A DNA stretch of 55,403 nucleotides from Methylophaga sp. (lineage in GTDB: Bacteria; Pseudomonadota; Gammaproteobacteria; Nitrosococcales; Methylophagaceae), in contig JASBUF010000079.1 of assembly GCA_030148085.1 (NCBI GenBank), positions 1 through 55,403 of the forward strand, written 5' to 3'. Below are positions 19,103 through 27,310 of the stretch, one piece after another. Each line of letters opens with the position of its first letter. Within the stretch, counting starts at the first letter, position 1. Under the pieces are notes generated by a model. That model did no database searches and was not told where the DNA came from. It saw only the letters and a list, made by a program, of their open reading frames with translations. The translations under genes were made by a program, and so were the position numbers.

Positions 19103-19369
19103 TTATTGACCTCGTTCTTCCAGAACCTGTTCATCACCCATTTGGTGCGCTGGGTGAGGCGCATTTTCTGACTCTTTAGCAGCCTCCAGATTCTCTTTGG
19201 CTTCTTCACTCAACTGTTCTTTTTTATCAGTGTCAGACTCTACTTGTGCCCCCATTTCATGGGCTGGATGTTTGCTACCTTCATGCGCTTCTTCATGATG
19301 GTCAGCCAACGCAGTCGTCATCGAAAACAGCAGTGCTACAAATGTTGTTAGTAAACCTTGCTTTAACAT
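19103..19369 (-). CDS. Small exported His-rich protein with a repeated HPAH(E/Q)MG motif
   Basis: 88 residues from the ATG at 19369. This start is preferred over the longer open frame because an excellent AGGAGG ribosome site lies just before it and a signal peptide begins there (cleavage expected after ALA, about residue 22). The mature protein starts with a His/Glu cluster (HHEEAHEG). It contains HPAHEMG and HPAHQMG about 38 residues apart, separated by a Lys/Glu-rich helical stretch. There is no cysteine. The His/Met pairs suggest periplasmic metal binding, perhaps copper or nickel. I do not recognise a named family. It is monocistronic with its own terminator. Confidence 0.75.
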   Translation of the reverse strand: MLKQGLLTTFVALLFSMTTALADHHEEAHEGSKHPAHEMGAQVESDTDKKEQLSEEAKENLEAAKESENAPHPAHQMGDEQVLEERGQ

Positions 19370-19539
19370 GGTTACCTCCTTTTCAAGTAGCGTGAATGTT
19401 GTGAAAAGAAGCTGATTAAACACTAGGTGTTCATCAGCACTACCGACACCGTAACGAACCTGACCACGTAGATCAAACCCGCCGAAAAACAATAAAAATA
19501 ATTATTAAACAATTAGTTACTTTATTATTTCACAATTAT

Positions 19540-19554
19540 TCAGGAATATCCTGA
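19540..19554 (-). terminator. Weak terminator-like hairpin after leuA
   Basis: TCAGG/CCTGA stem with a 5-base loop begins seven bases after the leuA stop and is followed by AT-rich sequence on the minus strand without a clear T-run. It may contribute to transcription end. Confidence 0.35.
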
Positions 19555-19560
19555 GCAAAT

Positions 19561-21273
19561 TTAAGAGTGTCTTCCTTCTACGACAAGGTTCACTTGCTGA
19601 GGTTCATCCTGAACAATGGCAATCGCTCGATTGATGCCATTCAGTAAGGCCTTAATCGCTGCCGTCGTAATATTCTTGTCTTGCCCGACACCAAACACTG
19701 GCGCAGCATCGCCCACTTTGACTTCGACATAACTGACCGCGGCCGCATCTGAACCGGCGCTCATACCATGCTCATGGTAATCCGCCACCGTCACGGCCTC
19801 TCCGAGATGCTCACTTAAGGCTTTGGCTGCAGCATCTAATGGGCCGTTACCGTGACCGCCCAGTTCGATACGCTGTTCGTTATGCTGCACCACCATTTGG
19901 GTCACCACATCGCTGGTTTCGGCATCAATAACGTGACTGCTCATATAGCGATATGGCGCATCAACCTGCAAATAGGACTGCTCAAACAAGCTGACAATGC
20001 TCGCCGTGTCGACTTCTTTACTGGTCTCATCACTGACTTTCTGCACAATGCGGCTGAACTCAATCTGCAAGCGACGTGGTAATTCAAAGCCAGTCGCATT
20101 CTGCAACAGGAAGCTGACGCCACCTTTACCCGACTGACTGTTCACACGCACCACGGCATCGTAGCTGCGGTTCAAATCAGCAGGATCGATCGGCAAATAC
20201 GGAATCTGCCAAAAATCATCCGCTTGCTGTGCCGCAAACCCTTTTTTAATCGCATCCTGATGTGAGCCGGAAAATGCGGTAAACACCAACTCACCGGCAT
20301 ATGGGTGACGCGGATGCACCGGCAACTGTGTGGTTTCCTCGTACATCTGACGGATTTGATCGATTCGGCTGAAATCCAAGTTCGGGTTGATGCCTTGTGA
20401 ATACAAGTTCAACGCCAAGGTCACTAAATCGACATTACCGGTACGTTCTCCGTTGCCAAACAAGCAGCCTTCGACACGGTCAGCACCGGCCATCACCGCG
20501 AGTTCTGCCGCAGCGACTGCGGTGCCACGATCATTATGCGGATGCACACTGAGGATGATGCTGTCCCGGTTATTCAGGTTACGATGCATCCACTCAATCT
20601 GATCGGCATAGGTGTTTGGTGTGGACATTTCTACCGTAGCCGGCAAGTTGAGAATCATCTTGTTCTCAGGTGTGGGTTGCCAGACAGCCGAGACGGCATC
20701 ACAGACTTCTTTGGCAAACTCCACTTCACTACTGGAAAATACTTCCGGCGAGTACTGATAGACCCATTCCGTTTCCGGCTGTTTGGCCGTCATCTCTTTG
20801 ACCCAACGGGTACCACGTTCGGCGATCGCTTTCACACCGGCCTTATCAGTGCGATAAACCACTTCACGAAACGTCGGTGAAATCGGGTTATACATATGAA
20901 GAATGGCACGACGCGCACCTTTCAACGACTCCACAGTGCGCGCAATCAAATCTTCACGCGCCTGAGTCAACACCTCAATGGTGACATCATCAGGAATACG
21001 GTTTTCCTCAATCAACCGACGCACCACGGTAAAGTCGGTGTCAGAGGCAGAAGGGAAACCGACTTCGATTTCCTTAAAGCCAATGCGTACCAACTCATCG
21101 AAATAACGCAATTTGGTCTCGACTGACATTGGGTCGATAAGAGCCTGATTACCATCACGCAGATCGGTACTCATCCAAATCGGGGCTTTATTCAGCACGG
21201 CATTGGGCCATTGACGATCGGTCAATTTTATCGGCTCAAAGCGGCGATATTTCTGCTCTGGATGGGTAATCAT
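19561..21273 (-). CDS. leuA: 2-isopropylmalate synthase (long LeuA form)
   Basis: 570 residues. Catalyses the first committed step of leucine synthesis, condensing acetyl-CoA with 2-oxoisovalerate. The length and N-terminal sequence match the second LeuA type found in Actinobacteria, Pseudomonas and some other proteobacteria, not the 523-residue E. coli type. The barrel carries DLRDGNQA near the N-terminus and the metal motif SVHPHND. The C-terminal regulatory domain for leucine feedback covers about 430-565. An AGGAGC ribosome site is near the ATG. It is divergent from an Lrp-type regulator, with a 300-base region between. Confidence 0.95.
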   Translation of the reverse strand: MITHPEQKYRRFEPIKLTDRQWPNAVLNKAPIWMSTDLRDGNQALIDPMSVETKLRYFDELVRIGFKEIEVGFPSASDTDFTVVRRLIEENRIPDDVTIEVLTQAREDLIARTVESLKGARRAILHMYNPISPTFREVVYRTDKAGVKAIAERGTRWVKEMTAKQPETEWVYQYSPEVFSSSEVEFAKEVCDAVSAVWQPTPENKMILNLPATVEMSTPNTYADQIEWMHRNLNNRDSIILSVHPHNDRGTAVAAAELAVMAGADRVEGCLFGNGERTGNVDLVTLALNLYSQGINPNLDFSRIDQIRQMYEETTQLPVHPRHPYAGELVFTAFSGSHQDAIKKGFAAQQADDFWQIPYLPIDPADLNRSYDAVVRVNSQSGKGGVSFLLQNATGFELPRRLQIEFSRIVQKVSDETSKEVDTASIVSLFEQSYLQVDAPYRYMSSHVIDAETSDVVTQMVVQHNEQRIELGGHGNGPLDAAAKALSEHLGEAVTVADYHEHGMSAGSDAAAVSYVEVKVGDAAPVFGVGQDKNITTAAIKALLNGINRAIAIVQDEPQQVNLVVEGRHS

Positions 21274-21470
21274 GGTCGGCTCCTGACAATCTCATAATTT
21301 GGTTAGCTGAAAACCTTGGCACTGAACTGACCTTTTCAACCCGGTTAGGTAGAAACCTACGAATGTCGACCATCACTTGTGATGATGTGGGAGCACTCGT
21401 GTCAGCGGAAGCTTGTGGCTATCGCGCTGCCAGTCTCAGCTATGGGAAATAGTATAGAGCGTTGAGCACA
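21274..21470 (-). promoter_or_regulatory. leuA leader with candidate -10 and hairpins
   Basis: On the minus strand a TATACT hexamer at 21451-21456 could be the -10 of leuA, giving a leader of about 170 bases. The leader holds a perfect CATCAC/GTGATG repeat (21370-21383) and overlapping TAGGT/ACCTA and GTAG/CTAC repeats around 21345-21361 that could form alternative stems. No leader peptide rich in leucine codons was found, so classical attenuation is not supported. Confidence 0.4.
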
Positions 21471-21555
21471 GAATTAAATTGCGAAGATGACCTTAAATTC
21501 GATTTAAACAGCATTAAATTGCTTAAATATACATTTAAGTGAAATAATATTTCAC
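21471..21555. promoter_or_regulatory. AT-rich repeat array between leuA and the Lrp-type gene
   Basis: Within 85 bases there are two copies of ATTAAATTGC (21473-21482 and 21513-21522), further TTAAAT or ATTTAA units (21493-21498, 21502-21507, 21523-21528, 21533-21538), and a perfect 7-bp inverted repeat GTGAAAT-AAT-ATTTCAC at 21539-21555. Lrp-type proteins bind several AT-rich sites cooperatively, so this is a likely operator array for control of one or both genes. Confidence 0.55.
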
Positions 21556-21579
21556 ATCAGCTTGCTGGAGACTAAATTC

Positions 21580-22050
21580 ATGTCTGAACAGATTGATCGC
21601 TATGACCAGATGATTCTGGATATTCTCCAGCATCAGGGGCGCATTACCAATCAGGAACTGGCTGAAGCCATTAAGCTCTCCCCCTCACCGTGCCTGAGAC
21701 GCGTGCGACAGATGGAAGAGGATGGATTAATTGAAGGCTATGTCGCCCTACTTAATGCCAAAAAGCTGGGTCTCACGTTAATGGCCTTTATCGGCATCAG
21801 TATGGACCGGCATACCCCAGAGCGCTTTGAAACCTTGGAATCGACACTAGCCGAATACCCGGAAGTGCTGGAATGCCACCTGATCACCGGACAGGATGCG
21901 GATTATTTGTTAAAAGTCATCGTCCGCGATATGGATGCTTACCAGCAGTTTTTGCTGAATAAACTGACGCGAATTGAGGGTGTCTCAGGCGTGCACACTT
22001 CGTTTGTGATGAAGTCAGCAATCAACACCACCGCCATTCCGGTTACGTAA
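21580..22050 (+). CDS. Lrp/AsnC family transcriptional regulator
   Basis: 156 residues from ATG 21580; an upstream in-frame TTG is less likely. An N-terminal winged helix-turn-helix covers about 5-60 (motif LAEAIKLSPSPCLRRVRQME), and a C-terminal RAM (AsnC-type ligand) domain about 68-150 contains the usual G-x-DYLLKV pattern (GQDADYLLKV). These regulators bind amino acids and assemble into octamers. Divergence from leuA over a repeat-rich intergenic region suggests control of leuA and autoregulation. The last 8 bases overlap the convergent rarD gene. Confidence 0.9.
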   Translation: MSEQIDRYDQMILDILQHQGRITNQELAEAIKLSPSPCLRRVRQMEEDGLIEGYVALLNAKKLGLTLMAFIGISMDRHTPERFETLESTLAEYPEVLECHLITGQDADYLLKVIVRDMDAYQQFLLNKLTRIEGVSGVHTSFVMKSAINTTAIPVT

Positions 22051-22927
22051 TAGCTATTTTTTTGCCACGTAGCTGCTGCCACAAACCGGCGACAAACAAG
22101 AGTAATGCCAGCCACACCAGAATAAAGGTAACCAGTCTCTCCTTTGGGAAGTGTTCATTAAGGACATAGACCCCAATCAGAAACTGAATGGTCGGGTTGA
22201 TATACATAATAAAACCGACGATAGACAGATTGATTCGGCGCGTCGCCATCGCAAACAATACCAGTGGTAATGCCGTCAAAAAACCTGAGCAGATAAGCAA
22301 GATCGTTGTTGATTTATCTAGCCCAAAGCCCATATCCGCTTGCTGGGTCAGGCTTTGCCATGCCACAAAACCCAATGCGAACGGTAATAACCATAAGGTT
22401 TCGATAGTCAGACCATTGAGTCCGTCAACTGGGTGAACCTTACGTACCAGACCATAAAAAGCAAAGGCAAAGGCCAACACCACGCCCACCCATGGTAGAG
22501 ATCCAAAACTCCAAAGCTCCCACAACACGGCCATGGCTGCCAGCACACCCGCCCAGGCTTGTAGAGGGTGCAACGACTCCTTCAGAATCAAACGCCCCAT
22601 CAGTAAACTGACGACCGGCATGATGAAATAGCCCAGACTGGTTTCCAAGACGCGGTGCTGCCCAACTGCCCAGATGTAAACCAGCCAGTTAATGCCAATC
22701 AGCACCGATGAAACACCCAGCCAGATCCGCGTGGTTTTTTGTTGCAAAGCCATACGCAGTAGTCGCCCACGTCCCAAAATCAGGGCTAAAGAAAACGTCG
22801 CCACTAGTGACCAGATGATTCGATGCGATAGTACCTCCACCGCTGATACGTGGTTCAGGTAGCTGAAAAACAGGGGAAAGATTCCCCAGATGGAATAGGC
22901 CAGAACGGCCAGAGTCAGACCTTGCAT
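22043..22927 (-). CDS. rarD: RarD-type EamA transporter
   Basis: 294 residues with about ten hydrophobic segments in two five-helix EamA repeats, the drug/metabolite transporter fold. The N-terminal GLTLAVLAYSIWGIFPLFF and HRIIWS patterns are typical of RarD, named from E. coli chloramphenicol sensitivity. The substrate is unknown. It lies in the inner membrane. Downstream end overlaps the Lrp-type gene by eight bases. It is 28 bases from the alkyltransferase-like gene in the same direction, so rarD, the ATL gene and lysE-like gene may form one transcript. Confidence 0.85.
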   Translation of the reverse strand: MQGLTLAVLAYSIWGIFPLFFSYLNHVSAVEVLSHRIIWSLVATFSLALILGRGRLLRMALQQKTTRIWLGVSSVLIGINWLVYIWAVGQHRVLETSLGYFIMPVVSLLMGRLILKESLHPLQAWAGVLAAMAVLWELWSFGSLPWVGVVLAFAFAFYGLVRKVHPVDGLNGLTIETLWLLPFALGFVAWQSLTQQADMGFGLDKSTTILLICSGFLTALPLVLFAMATRRINLSIVGFIMYINPTIQFLIGVYVLNEHFPKERLVTFILVWLALLLFVAGLWQQLRGKKIAIT

Positions 22928-22955
22928 AACGCTCCTTAATCAGACGCGTAGTGTA

Positions 22956-23291
22956 TCAATTATCAGGTGCTGAATCGCTTGAAATCCCGTTCCATTGATA
23001 GTGTTTTAGTCGTATCTTCTCACCTTCAAAAACAACGCCCTCCTGCTCCAGCCTTCTGCGCTGCATTTGATAGGCATCACTTCCCACCGGGAACGAAATC
23101 TGCCCCTTCGCATTAATCACCCGATGCCACGGCAAACTAGTGCCGTGTGGTAATTGTTTAAGTGTGTGGCCAACATAACGGGCATAGCCCGGATACCCAC
23201 AAAGTTTGGCAATTTGACCATAAGCAGTGACCTTTCCCTGCGGGATCGACGCCAATACCTGCCAGATCATCTCATTTAACTCAACATTCAA
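22956..23291 (-). CDS. Alkyltransferase-like protein (ATL), methyltransferase fold without the active cysteine
   Basis: 111 residues resembling the C-terminal DNA-binding half of O6-methylguanine-DNA methyltransferase. The catalytic PCHRV motif reads PWHRV (Trp for Cys at about 54), the change that defines ATL proteins such as E. coli YbaZ and yeast Atl1. The helix-turn-helix region and tyrosine/arginine for base flipping (TAYGQIA, YARYVG) are present. ATLs bind O6-alkylguanine without repairing it and direct the lesion to nucleotide excision repair. The gene ends two bases or so from the LysE gene's region, with tight spacing. Confidence 0.9.
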   Translation of the reverse strand: MNVELNEMIWQVLASIPQGKVTAYGQIAKLCGYPGYARYVGHTLKQLPHGTSLPWHRVINAKGQISFPVGSDAYQMQRRRLEQEGVVFEGEKIRLKHYQWNGISSDSAPDN

Positions 23292-23292
23292 T

Positions 23293-23910
23293 TTACAGTC
23301 CCAATAGCAGATGCAACGCGAGCGCGATAAAAACCAAACCCGCCGCTCTGTTTAAGCCTTTCTGTAGAGTTTCTGATTCATTGAGCCATGCCGACAGTCT
23401 GGCTGCAAGCAGTGCCATCGTGCCAAAGACGGTTATTGTAGCCATAGCAAAAATTGCCCCTAACAGAACAATATACAGGCTGACCGACTCAGTACCGGAT
23501 GGCACAAACTGTGGCAAAAAAGCGAGAAAAAACAGACTCACTTTAGGGTTAGTGACATTCATAATAATGCCGCGACGATACGACCACAAAAACCCTACAT
23601 GCTGTTCAGAAGAACCGGTTTTTATCACTGTCGCCGTAAATGCCTGCCAGGCTAGATAAAGCAGATAAGCTGCGCCGATCACTTTCAGCGTGGCGAATGC
23701 CCAGGTTGAGGTTTGTAATACCACGGCAACGCCCAGCGCCACAGCAGTGGTATGCACCAGCAAACCAGTACATAAGCCCAATACCACAGCAAACCCGGCT
23801 CTCCAACCACGTAATACGGAGTGCGTAATCACGAAAATATTGTCCGGACCAGGTGCTATCGCTAGAAGCACTGAGGCAATCCAAAAGGTAATGAGCATCA
23901 CGTTATCCAT
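23293..23910 (-). CDS. LysE/RhtB family exporter
   Basis: 205 residues with five to six membrane segments. The N-terminal APGPDNIFV signature is the hallmark of the LysE/RhtB family, and TNPKVSLFFLAFLPQFV is the second conserved motif. Members export amino acids such as homoserine, threonine or lysine across the inner membrane; the substrate here is not deducible. One base separates its stop from the start of the ATL gene, so they are probably co-transcribed. It is divergent from the PP2C-kinase gene. Confidence 0.88.
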   Translation of the reverse strand: MDNVMLITFWIASVLLAIAPGPDNIFVITHSVLRGWRAGFAVVLGLCTGLLVHTTAVALGVAVVLQTSTWAFATLKVIGAAYLLYLAWQAFTATVIKTGSSEQHVGFLWSYRRGIIMNVTNPKVSLFFLAFLPQFVPSGTESVSLYIVLLGAIFAMATITVFGTMALLAARLSAWLNESETLQKGLNRAAGLVFIALALHLLLGL

Positions 23911-23990
23911 TGTCGTTCACTATTCAAATCCATGTTCAAACTTAAAAATATGCTGCATGATAGAACGCAATACGTCTAAGACCATGATAA

Positions 23991-25718
23991 ATGACATCAT
24001 CGCTCTCCCTCACCGTTGGTCAACACAGCCGGGCAGGACGCAAGGCGGTAAATCAAGATCGTTGCGGTGTATTTATTCCAGATGGACTCGAGCTGACCAC
24101 CAAAGGCATTGTGGCTGCCATAGCCGATGGTATAAGCAGCAGTGACGTTAGTCAGGAAGCCAGTAGCACCGCTATTTCCAGCTTTATTGAAGACTACTAT
24201 GCCACCCCCGACTCATGGTCTGTGGTTACCTCGGCGGAGCGGGTGTTACAGTCGATAAATTCCTGGCTGTATGGCCTCAGCCGCAACAGCCCCTATCGTT
24301 TTGAGCCAGAAAAAGGCTATATCTGCACTTTTAGCGGCCTTATTTTTAAAGGCAATATGGCGCATGTGTTTCATGCTGGTGATAGCCGTATCTACCGTGT
24401 TAATCAGAAGGCGCTGGAACAGCTCACCCAGGATCACCGTCAACAGGATGCAGAACTTGGCGAGTACCTGACCCGGGCTATAGGACTGGAACAACAGCTG
24501 CGTACGGATACACAGAAACTCACCATTGAGCCCGGTGATCTGTTTTTACTGGCCACTGATGGTGTGTATGACTTTATCAACCATCAACAACTGTTGGATG
24601 CCCTGAAAGCACACCCCGATGATCTGCACCGTGCAGCAGAAGTGCTGGTAGAACAAGCCTTAGAAGCAGGCAGTGAAGACAACCTGACCTTACAGATCAT
24701 TCGTGTTGAAACGATTCCAGCGGCAGGTCAGCATCAGTTACAGACTCAATCAGTACAATTACCACTACCACCGGAACTCACGCCCGGCTTGAACTTTGAC
24801 GGCTATGAAATTGTGCGGGAGCTCTATGCCAGCAGCCGTAGCCATGTGTTTCTGGCTGTCGATACGGAAACAGACACACTGGTCGCACTCAAAACCCTGT
24901 CCACGGAATTGGAAGACAGCCCAGAGGCTATAGAACGTTTTTTGATGGAAGACTGGATCGCCAAGCGTCTTGATCATGTGAACTGTCTCAAGGCCCATCA
25001 AACTCAACGCCGTCCCAACTATCTCTACAGCGTCAGCGAATATGTCGATGGTCAGACCTTAACCCAATGGATGCATGACAACCCTGAACCTAACCTCGAT
25101 GAAGTGCGTCGTATCATCGAGCAGGTTGGCGCCGGCCTTCAGGCCATGCACCGCAAGGAAATGATTCATCAGGATATTCGCCCCGATAACATCATGCTCG
25201 ATAAAACTGGTACGGTGAAAATTATTGATTTCGGCTCTACCCGCATTGCCGGTCTGGCCGAACTTGGCGCTGAAAGTGAACTGATCCTCGGCACCGCCCA
25301 ATTCACCGCACCGGAATATTTCCTCGGTTATGCCGGCACCGCCCAGTCCGATATTTTTTCTTTGGGCGTACTGACCTATCACCTGCTTTCTCACTCGCTG
25401 CCCTTTGGTAGTAAAGTGTCACAAGCCTATAGCGTTGCCGCACAACGAAAACTCAATTATCAGTCATTGATTGGTGAAGATCGCACAGTCCCGTTTTGGG
25501 TCGATGACACTATCAGAAAAGCCGTGCATATTCAGCCTCATCGCCGTTATCTGGAAGTGGCTGAGTTTCTGTATGACCTTAGCCACCCCAATAAAGCCTT
25601 CGTTAATAAGGCCCGACCACCATTAATAGAGCGTGATCCGGTTTTATTCTGGAAGTGTGTCTCATTGGGCTTGGTGTTAATACTGATCTATCAAAATCTT
25701 CTGTCTGAGCTTAGCTGA
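23991..25718 (+). CDS. PP2C phosphatase - Ser/Thr protein kinase fusion with C-terminal membrane anchor
   Basis: 575 residues. The N-terminal 240 residues are a PP2C-type phosphatase with metal-binding aspartates in AAIADGISS, HAGDSRIY, ATDGVYDF and SEDN. After a linker comes a protein kinase domain (about 265-530): lysine in VALKTL, catalytic loop HQDIRPDN (HQD in place of HRD) and DFGSTR. The glycine loop (ELYASSRSH) is degenerate. A membrane segment at about 556-573 ends the protein, so both domains face the cytoplasm. Such bifunctional proteins often neighbour nitrate-assimilation genes elsewhere; none are present here. The ribosome site is weak. Confidence 0.88.
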   Translation: MTSSLSLTVGQHSRAGRKAVNQDRCGVFIPDGLELTTKGIVAAIADGISSSDVSQEASSTAISSFIEDYYATPDSWSVVTSAERVLQSINSWLYGLSRNSPYRFEPEKGYICTFSGLIFKGNMAHVFHAGDSRIYRVNQKALEQLTQDHRQQDAELGEYLTRAIGLEQQLRTDTQKLTIEPGDLFLLATDGVYDFINHQQLLDALKAHPDDLHRAAEVLVEQALEAGSEDNLTLQIIRVETIPAAGQHQLQTQSVQLPLPPELTPGLNFDGYEIVRELYASSRSHVFLAVDTETDTLVALKTLSTELEDSPEAIERFLMEDWIAKRLDHVNCLKAHQTQRRPNYLYSVSEYVDGQTLTQWMHDNPEPNLDEVRRIIEQVGAGLQAMHRKEMIHQDIRPDNIMLDKTGTVKIIDFGSTRIAGLAELGAESELILGTAQFTAPEYFLGYAGTAQSDIFSLGVLTYHLLSHSLPFGSKVSQAYSVAAQRKLNYQSLIGEDRTVPFWVDDTIRKAVHIQPHRRYLEVAEFLYDLSHPNKAFVNKARPPLIERDPVLFWKCVSLGLVLILIYQNLLSELS

Positions 25719-25844
25719 CTTGCCAAATTACTCATCCTCCAACAATAGTGGTTTGACACACTTCGTCTCAGCTAAGCGCCAAGTTGAGTAAATCACTCGT
25801 TTTAGTTGTCCACATCAACAAGCAACGACGAATGGAGTCATTCT

Positions 25845-26876
25845 ATGCCGAGTAGCTTATTTTTTCGCCAGGCCACTTTTGTCATAGCCAGCATTTTCAT
25901 TTTGACAGTACTTTTCAATAGTCGCGCGCCTGCAGAACCAAAAGCCAATAATCTAGCCAGTCTGCTAACCATTAAAGAATGGAATGTGCCATGGAAAGAT
26001 AGCCGCCCCCGCGATCCCTATGTGGCACCCGATGGTATCGTCTGGTTTGTCGGTCAGGTCGGCAATTATGTCGCCAAGCTGAACCCTGAAACAGGTGAAA
26101 TGAAAAAATTTGATATTCCCGGCGCTGGGCCACATACCGTGGTCGTTAGTGAAGACGGAACGCCTTGGTATGCAGGGAATAAGGACAAGCATATCGGCCA
26201 GGTGAATCCTGAAACCGGTCAAGTAACCCTGTTTCTGATGCCGGAAGGCATCAAAGACCCACACACCATGGACTGGACCTCCGACGGCCAGCTCTGGTTT
26301 ACCGCGCAGTGGTCGAATATCGTCGGCAAACTGAACACCGATACCGGCAAAGTCGAAAAAGTCGCGTTGCCCGATCGGAATATGCGGCCCTATGGCTTGA
26401 TAGTCGGCCCGGATGAGAGACCCTGGATAGCCTTTATGGGCACGAATGCGATTGGCACGATTAATCCGCACACGATGGCCTTGGAGATTATTCATACCCC
26501 CGGTGAAGACAGCCTGATTCGACGTATCGATATGACCTCAGACGGGCGGATATGGTGGGGTGATAACTCAATGGGGCATATTGGTGTCTACGACCCAAAC
26601 GGTAAAACCATGAAACAGTGGCCGACACCGGGCGGTGAAGCAGCCGGAATTTATGCGCTTACCGTCGATGATAGGGATAGGCTGTGGTATGTCGAAACAG
26701 GCCTACAACCGAATCGCTTTATCGGCTTCGATACCCGCACCGAGCAGTTTATTTCTATCAATGAGGTCCCCTCCGGCGGCATTAGCATTCGCCATATGGT
26801 GTTTGATAAAAAAAGCCGTGCTATCTGGTTTGCGACAGATGCCAATACGGTAGGTCGAGCCACGGTACCTGAGTAG
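25845..26876 (+). CDS. Virginiamycin B lyase-like beta-propeller protein, exported
   Basis: 343 residues from ATG 25845, chosen because GGAG lies seven bases before it and a signal or signal-anchor segment (about 8-27) starts there; an upstream TTG also keeps the frame. Repeats of the form DG..WF....GKLNP.TG occur about every 42 residues (for example around WFVGQVGNYV, WYAGNKDKH, WFTAQWSN, WWGDNSMGH), giving a seven-bladed propeller as in Vgb streptogramin lyases. Real Vgb enzymes are usually cytoplasmic and shorter, so an exported relative with an unknown role is more likely than antibiotic resistance. Confidence 0.8.
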   Translation: MPSSLFFRQATFVIASIFILTVLFNSRAPAEPKANNLASLLTIKEWNVPWKDSRPRDPYVAPDGIVWFVGQVGNYVAKLNPETGEMKKFDIPGAGPHTVVVSEDGTPWYAGNKDKHIGQVNPETGQVTLFLMPEGIKDPHTMDWTSDGQLWFTAQWSNIVGKLNTDTGKVEKVALPDRNMRPYGLIVGPDERPWIAFMGTNAIGTINPHTMALEIIHTPGEDSLIRRIDMTSDGRIWWGDNSMGHIGVYDPNGKTMKQWPTPGGEAAGIYALTVDDRDRLWYVETGLQPNRFIGFDTRTEQFISINEVPSGGISIRHMVFDKKSRAIWFATDANTVGRATVPE

Positions 26877-27310
26877 CCACTCACTGTCGCTTAGCGCAGA
26901 ATCATGCCCAGTCAGAACAAAAAGTGATGAAATTTTCCCTACCGCTAAATTTTTTTATTATCTTCTCTATAGCATGTGAAAAGCAGAGTTCAGCGGTCAG
27001 ATATTAACGGCGCCGACACGGTCAAACACATCTACAGCAGAGTGATTTGCTCGGATAAGTCTAATCCGGCTAAGACATTTATTTCATTGCTTGAAAATAA
27101 TGCCCCAACACCAGTAGGCAACAGCTTTAAAGAGAGGGTTTCAACAGGAGGGACTTGCCATATTAACACTATTTTTTGACTTGTGAAGTGGCCTCTATAA
27201 GCTAAGATTTCCTCCCACTCACAATCCAATTTTTAGCCCTTTGCAAGCTCAGTTTCTTTGATCATAATCAAATCAGGCCAACTTCTAATCGACAAGAGGA
27301 CTTCTTGCAT
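26877..27310. other. 434-base spacer without a convincing gene
   Basis: A GTG-initiated 67-codon frame (26976-27179, +) is the only candidate; it has no clear ribosome site and no recognisable domain, so it is not called. An inverted repeat CGGAT/ATCCG lies at 27052-27068. AT-rich stretches occur around 26950-26972 and 27165-27180. An FNR-type site is listed separately. The region could hold the promoter of the PIN-PhoH gene and perhaps a small RNA, but nothing definite is seen. Confidence 0.4.
27258..27271. promoter_or_regulatory. Perfect FNR/ANR-type site TTGAT-N4-ATCAA
   Basis: The sequence TTGATCATAATCAA matches the FNR/ANR consensus at all ten specified positions. Its centre lies 46 bases before the ATG of the PIN-PhoH gene. 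For class II activation (centre at -41.5) the transcript would begin a few bases before the start codon, so repression or a different transcript direction is equally possible. An FNR-family gene is not in the window. Confidence 0.6.

Noticed and set aside
26976-27179. 67-codon GTG frame in the spacer before PIN-PhoH
   Set aside because: No clear ribosome site, no signal or domain, and rare start codon; reported only within the spacer entry.
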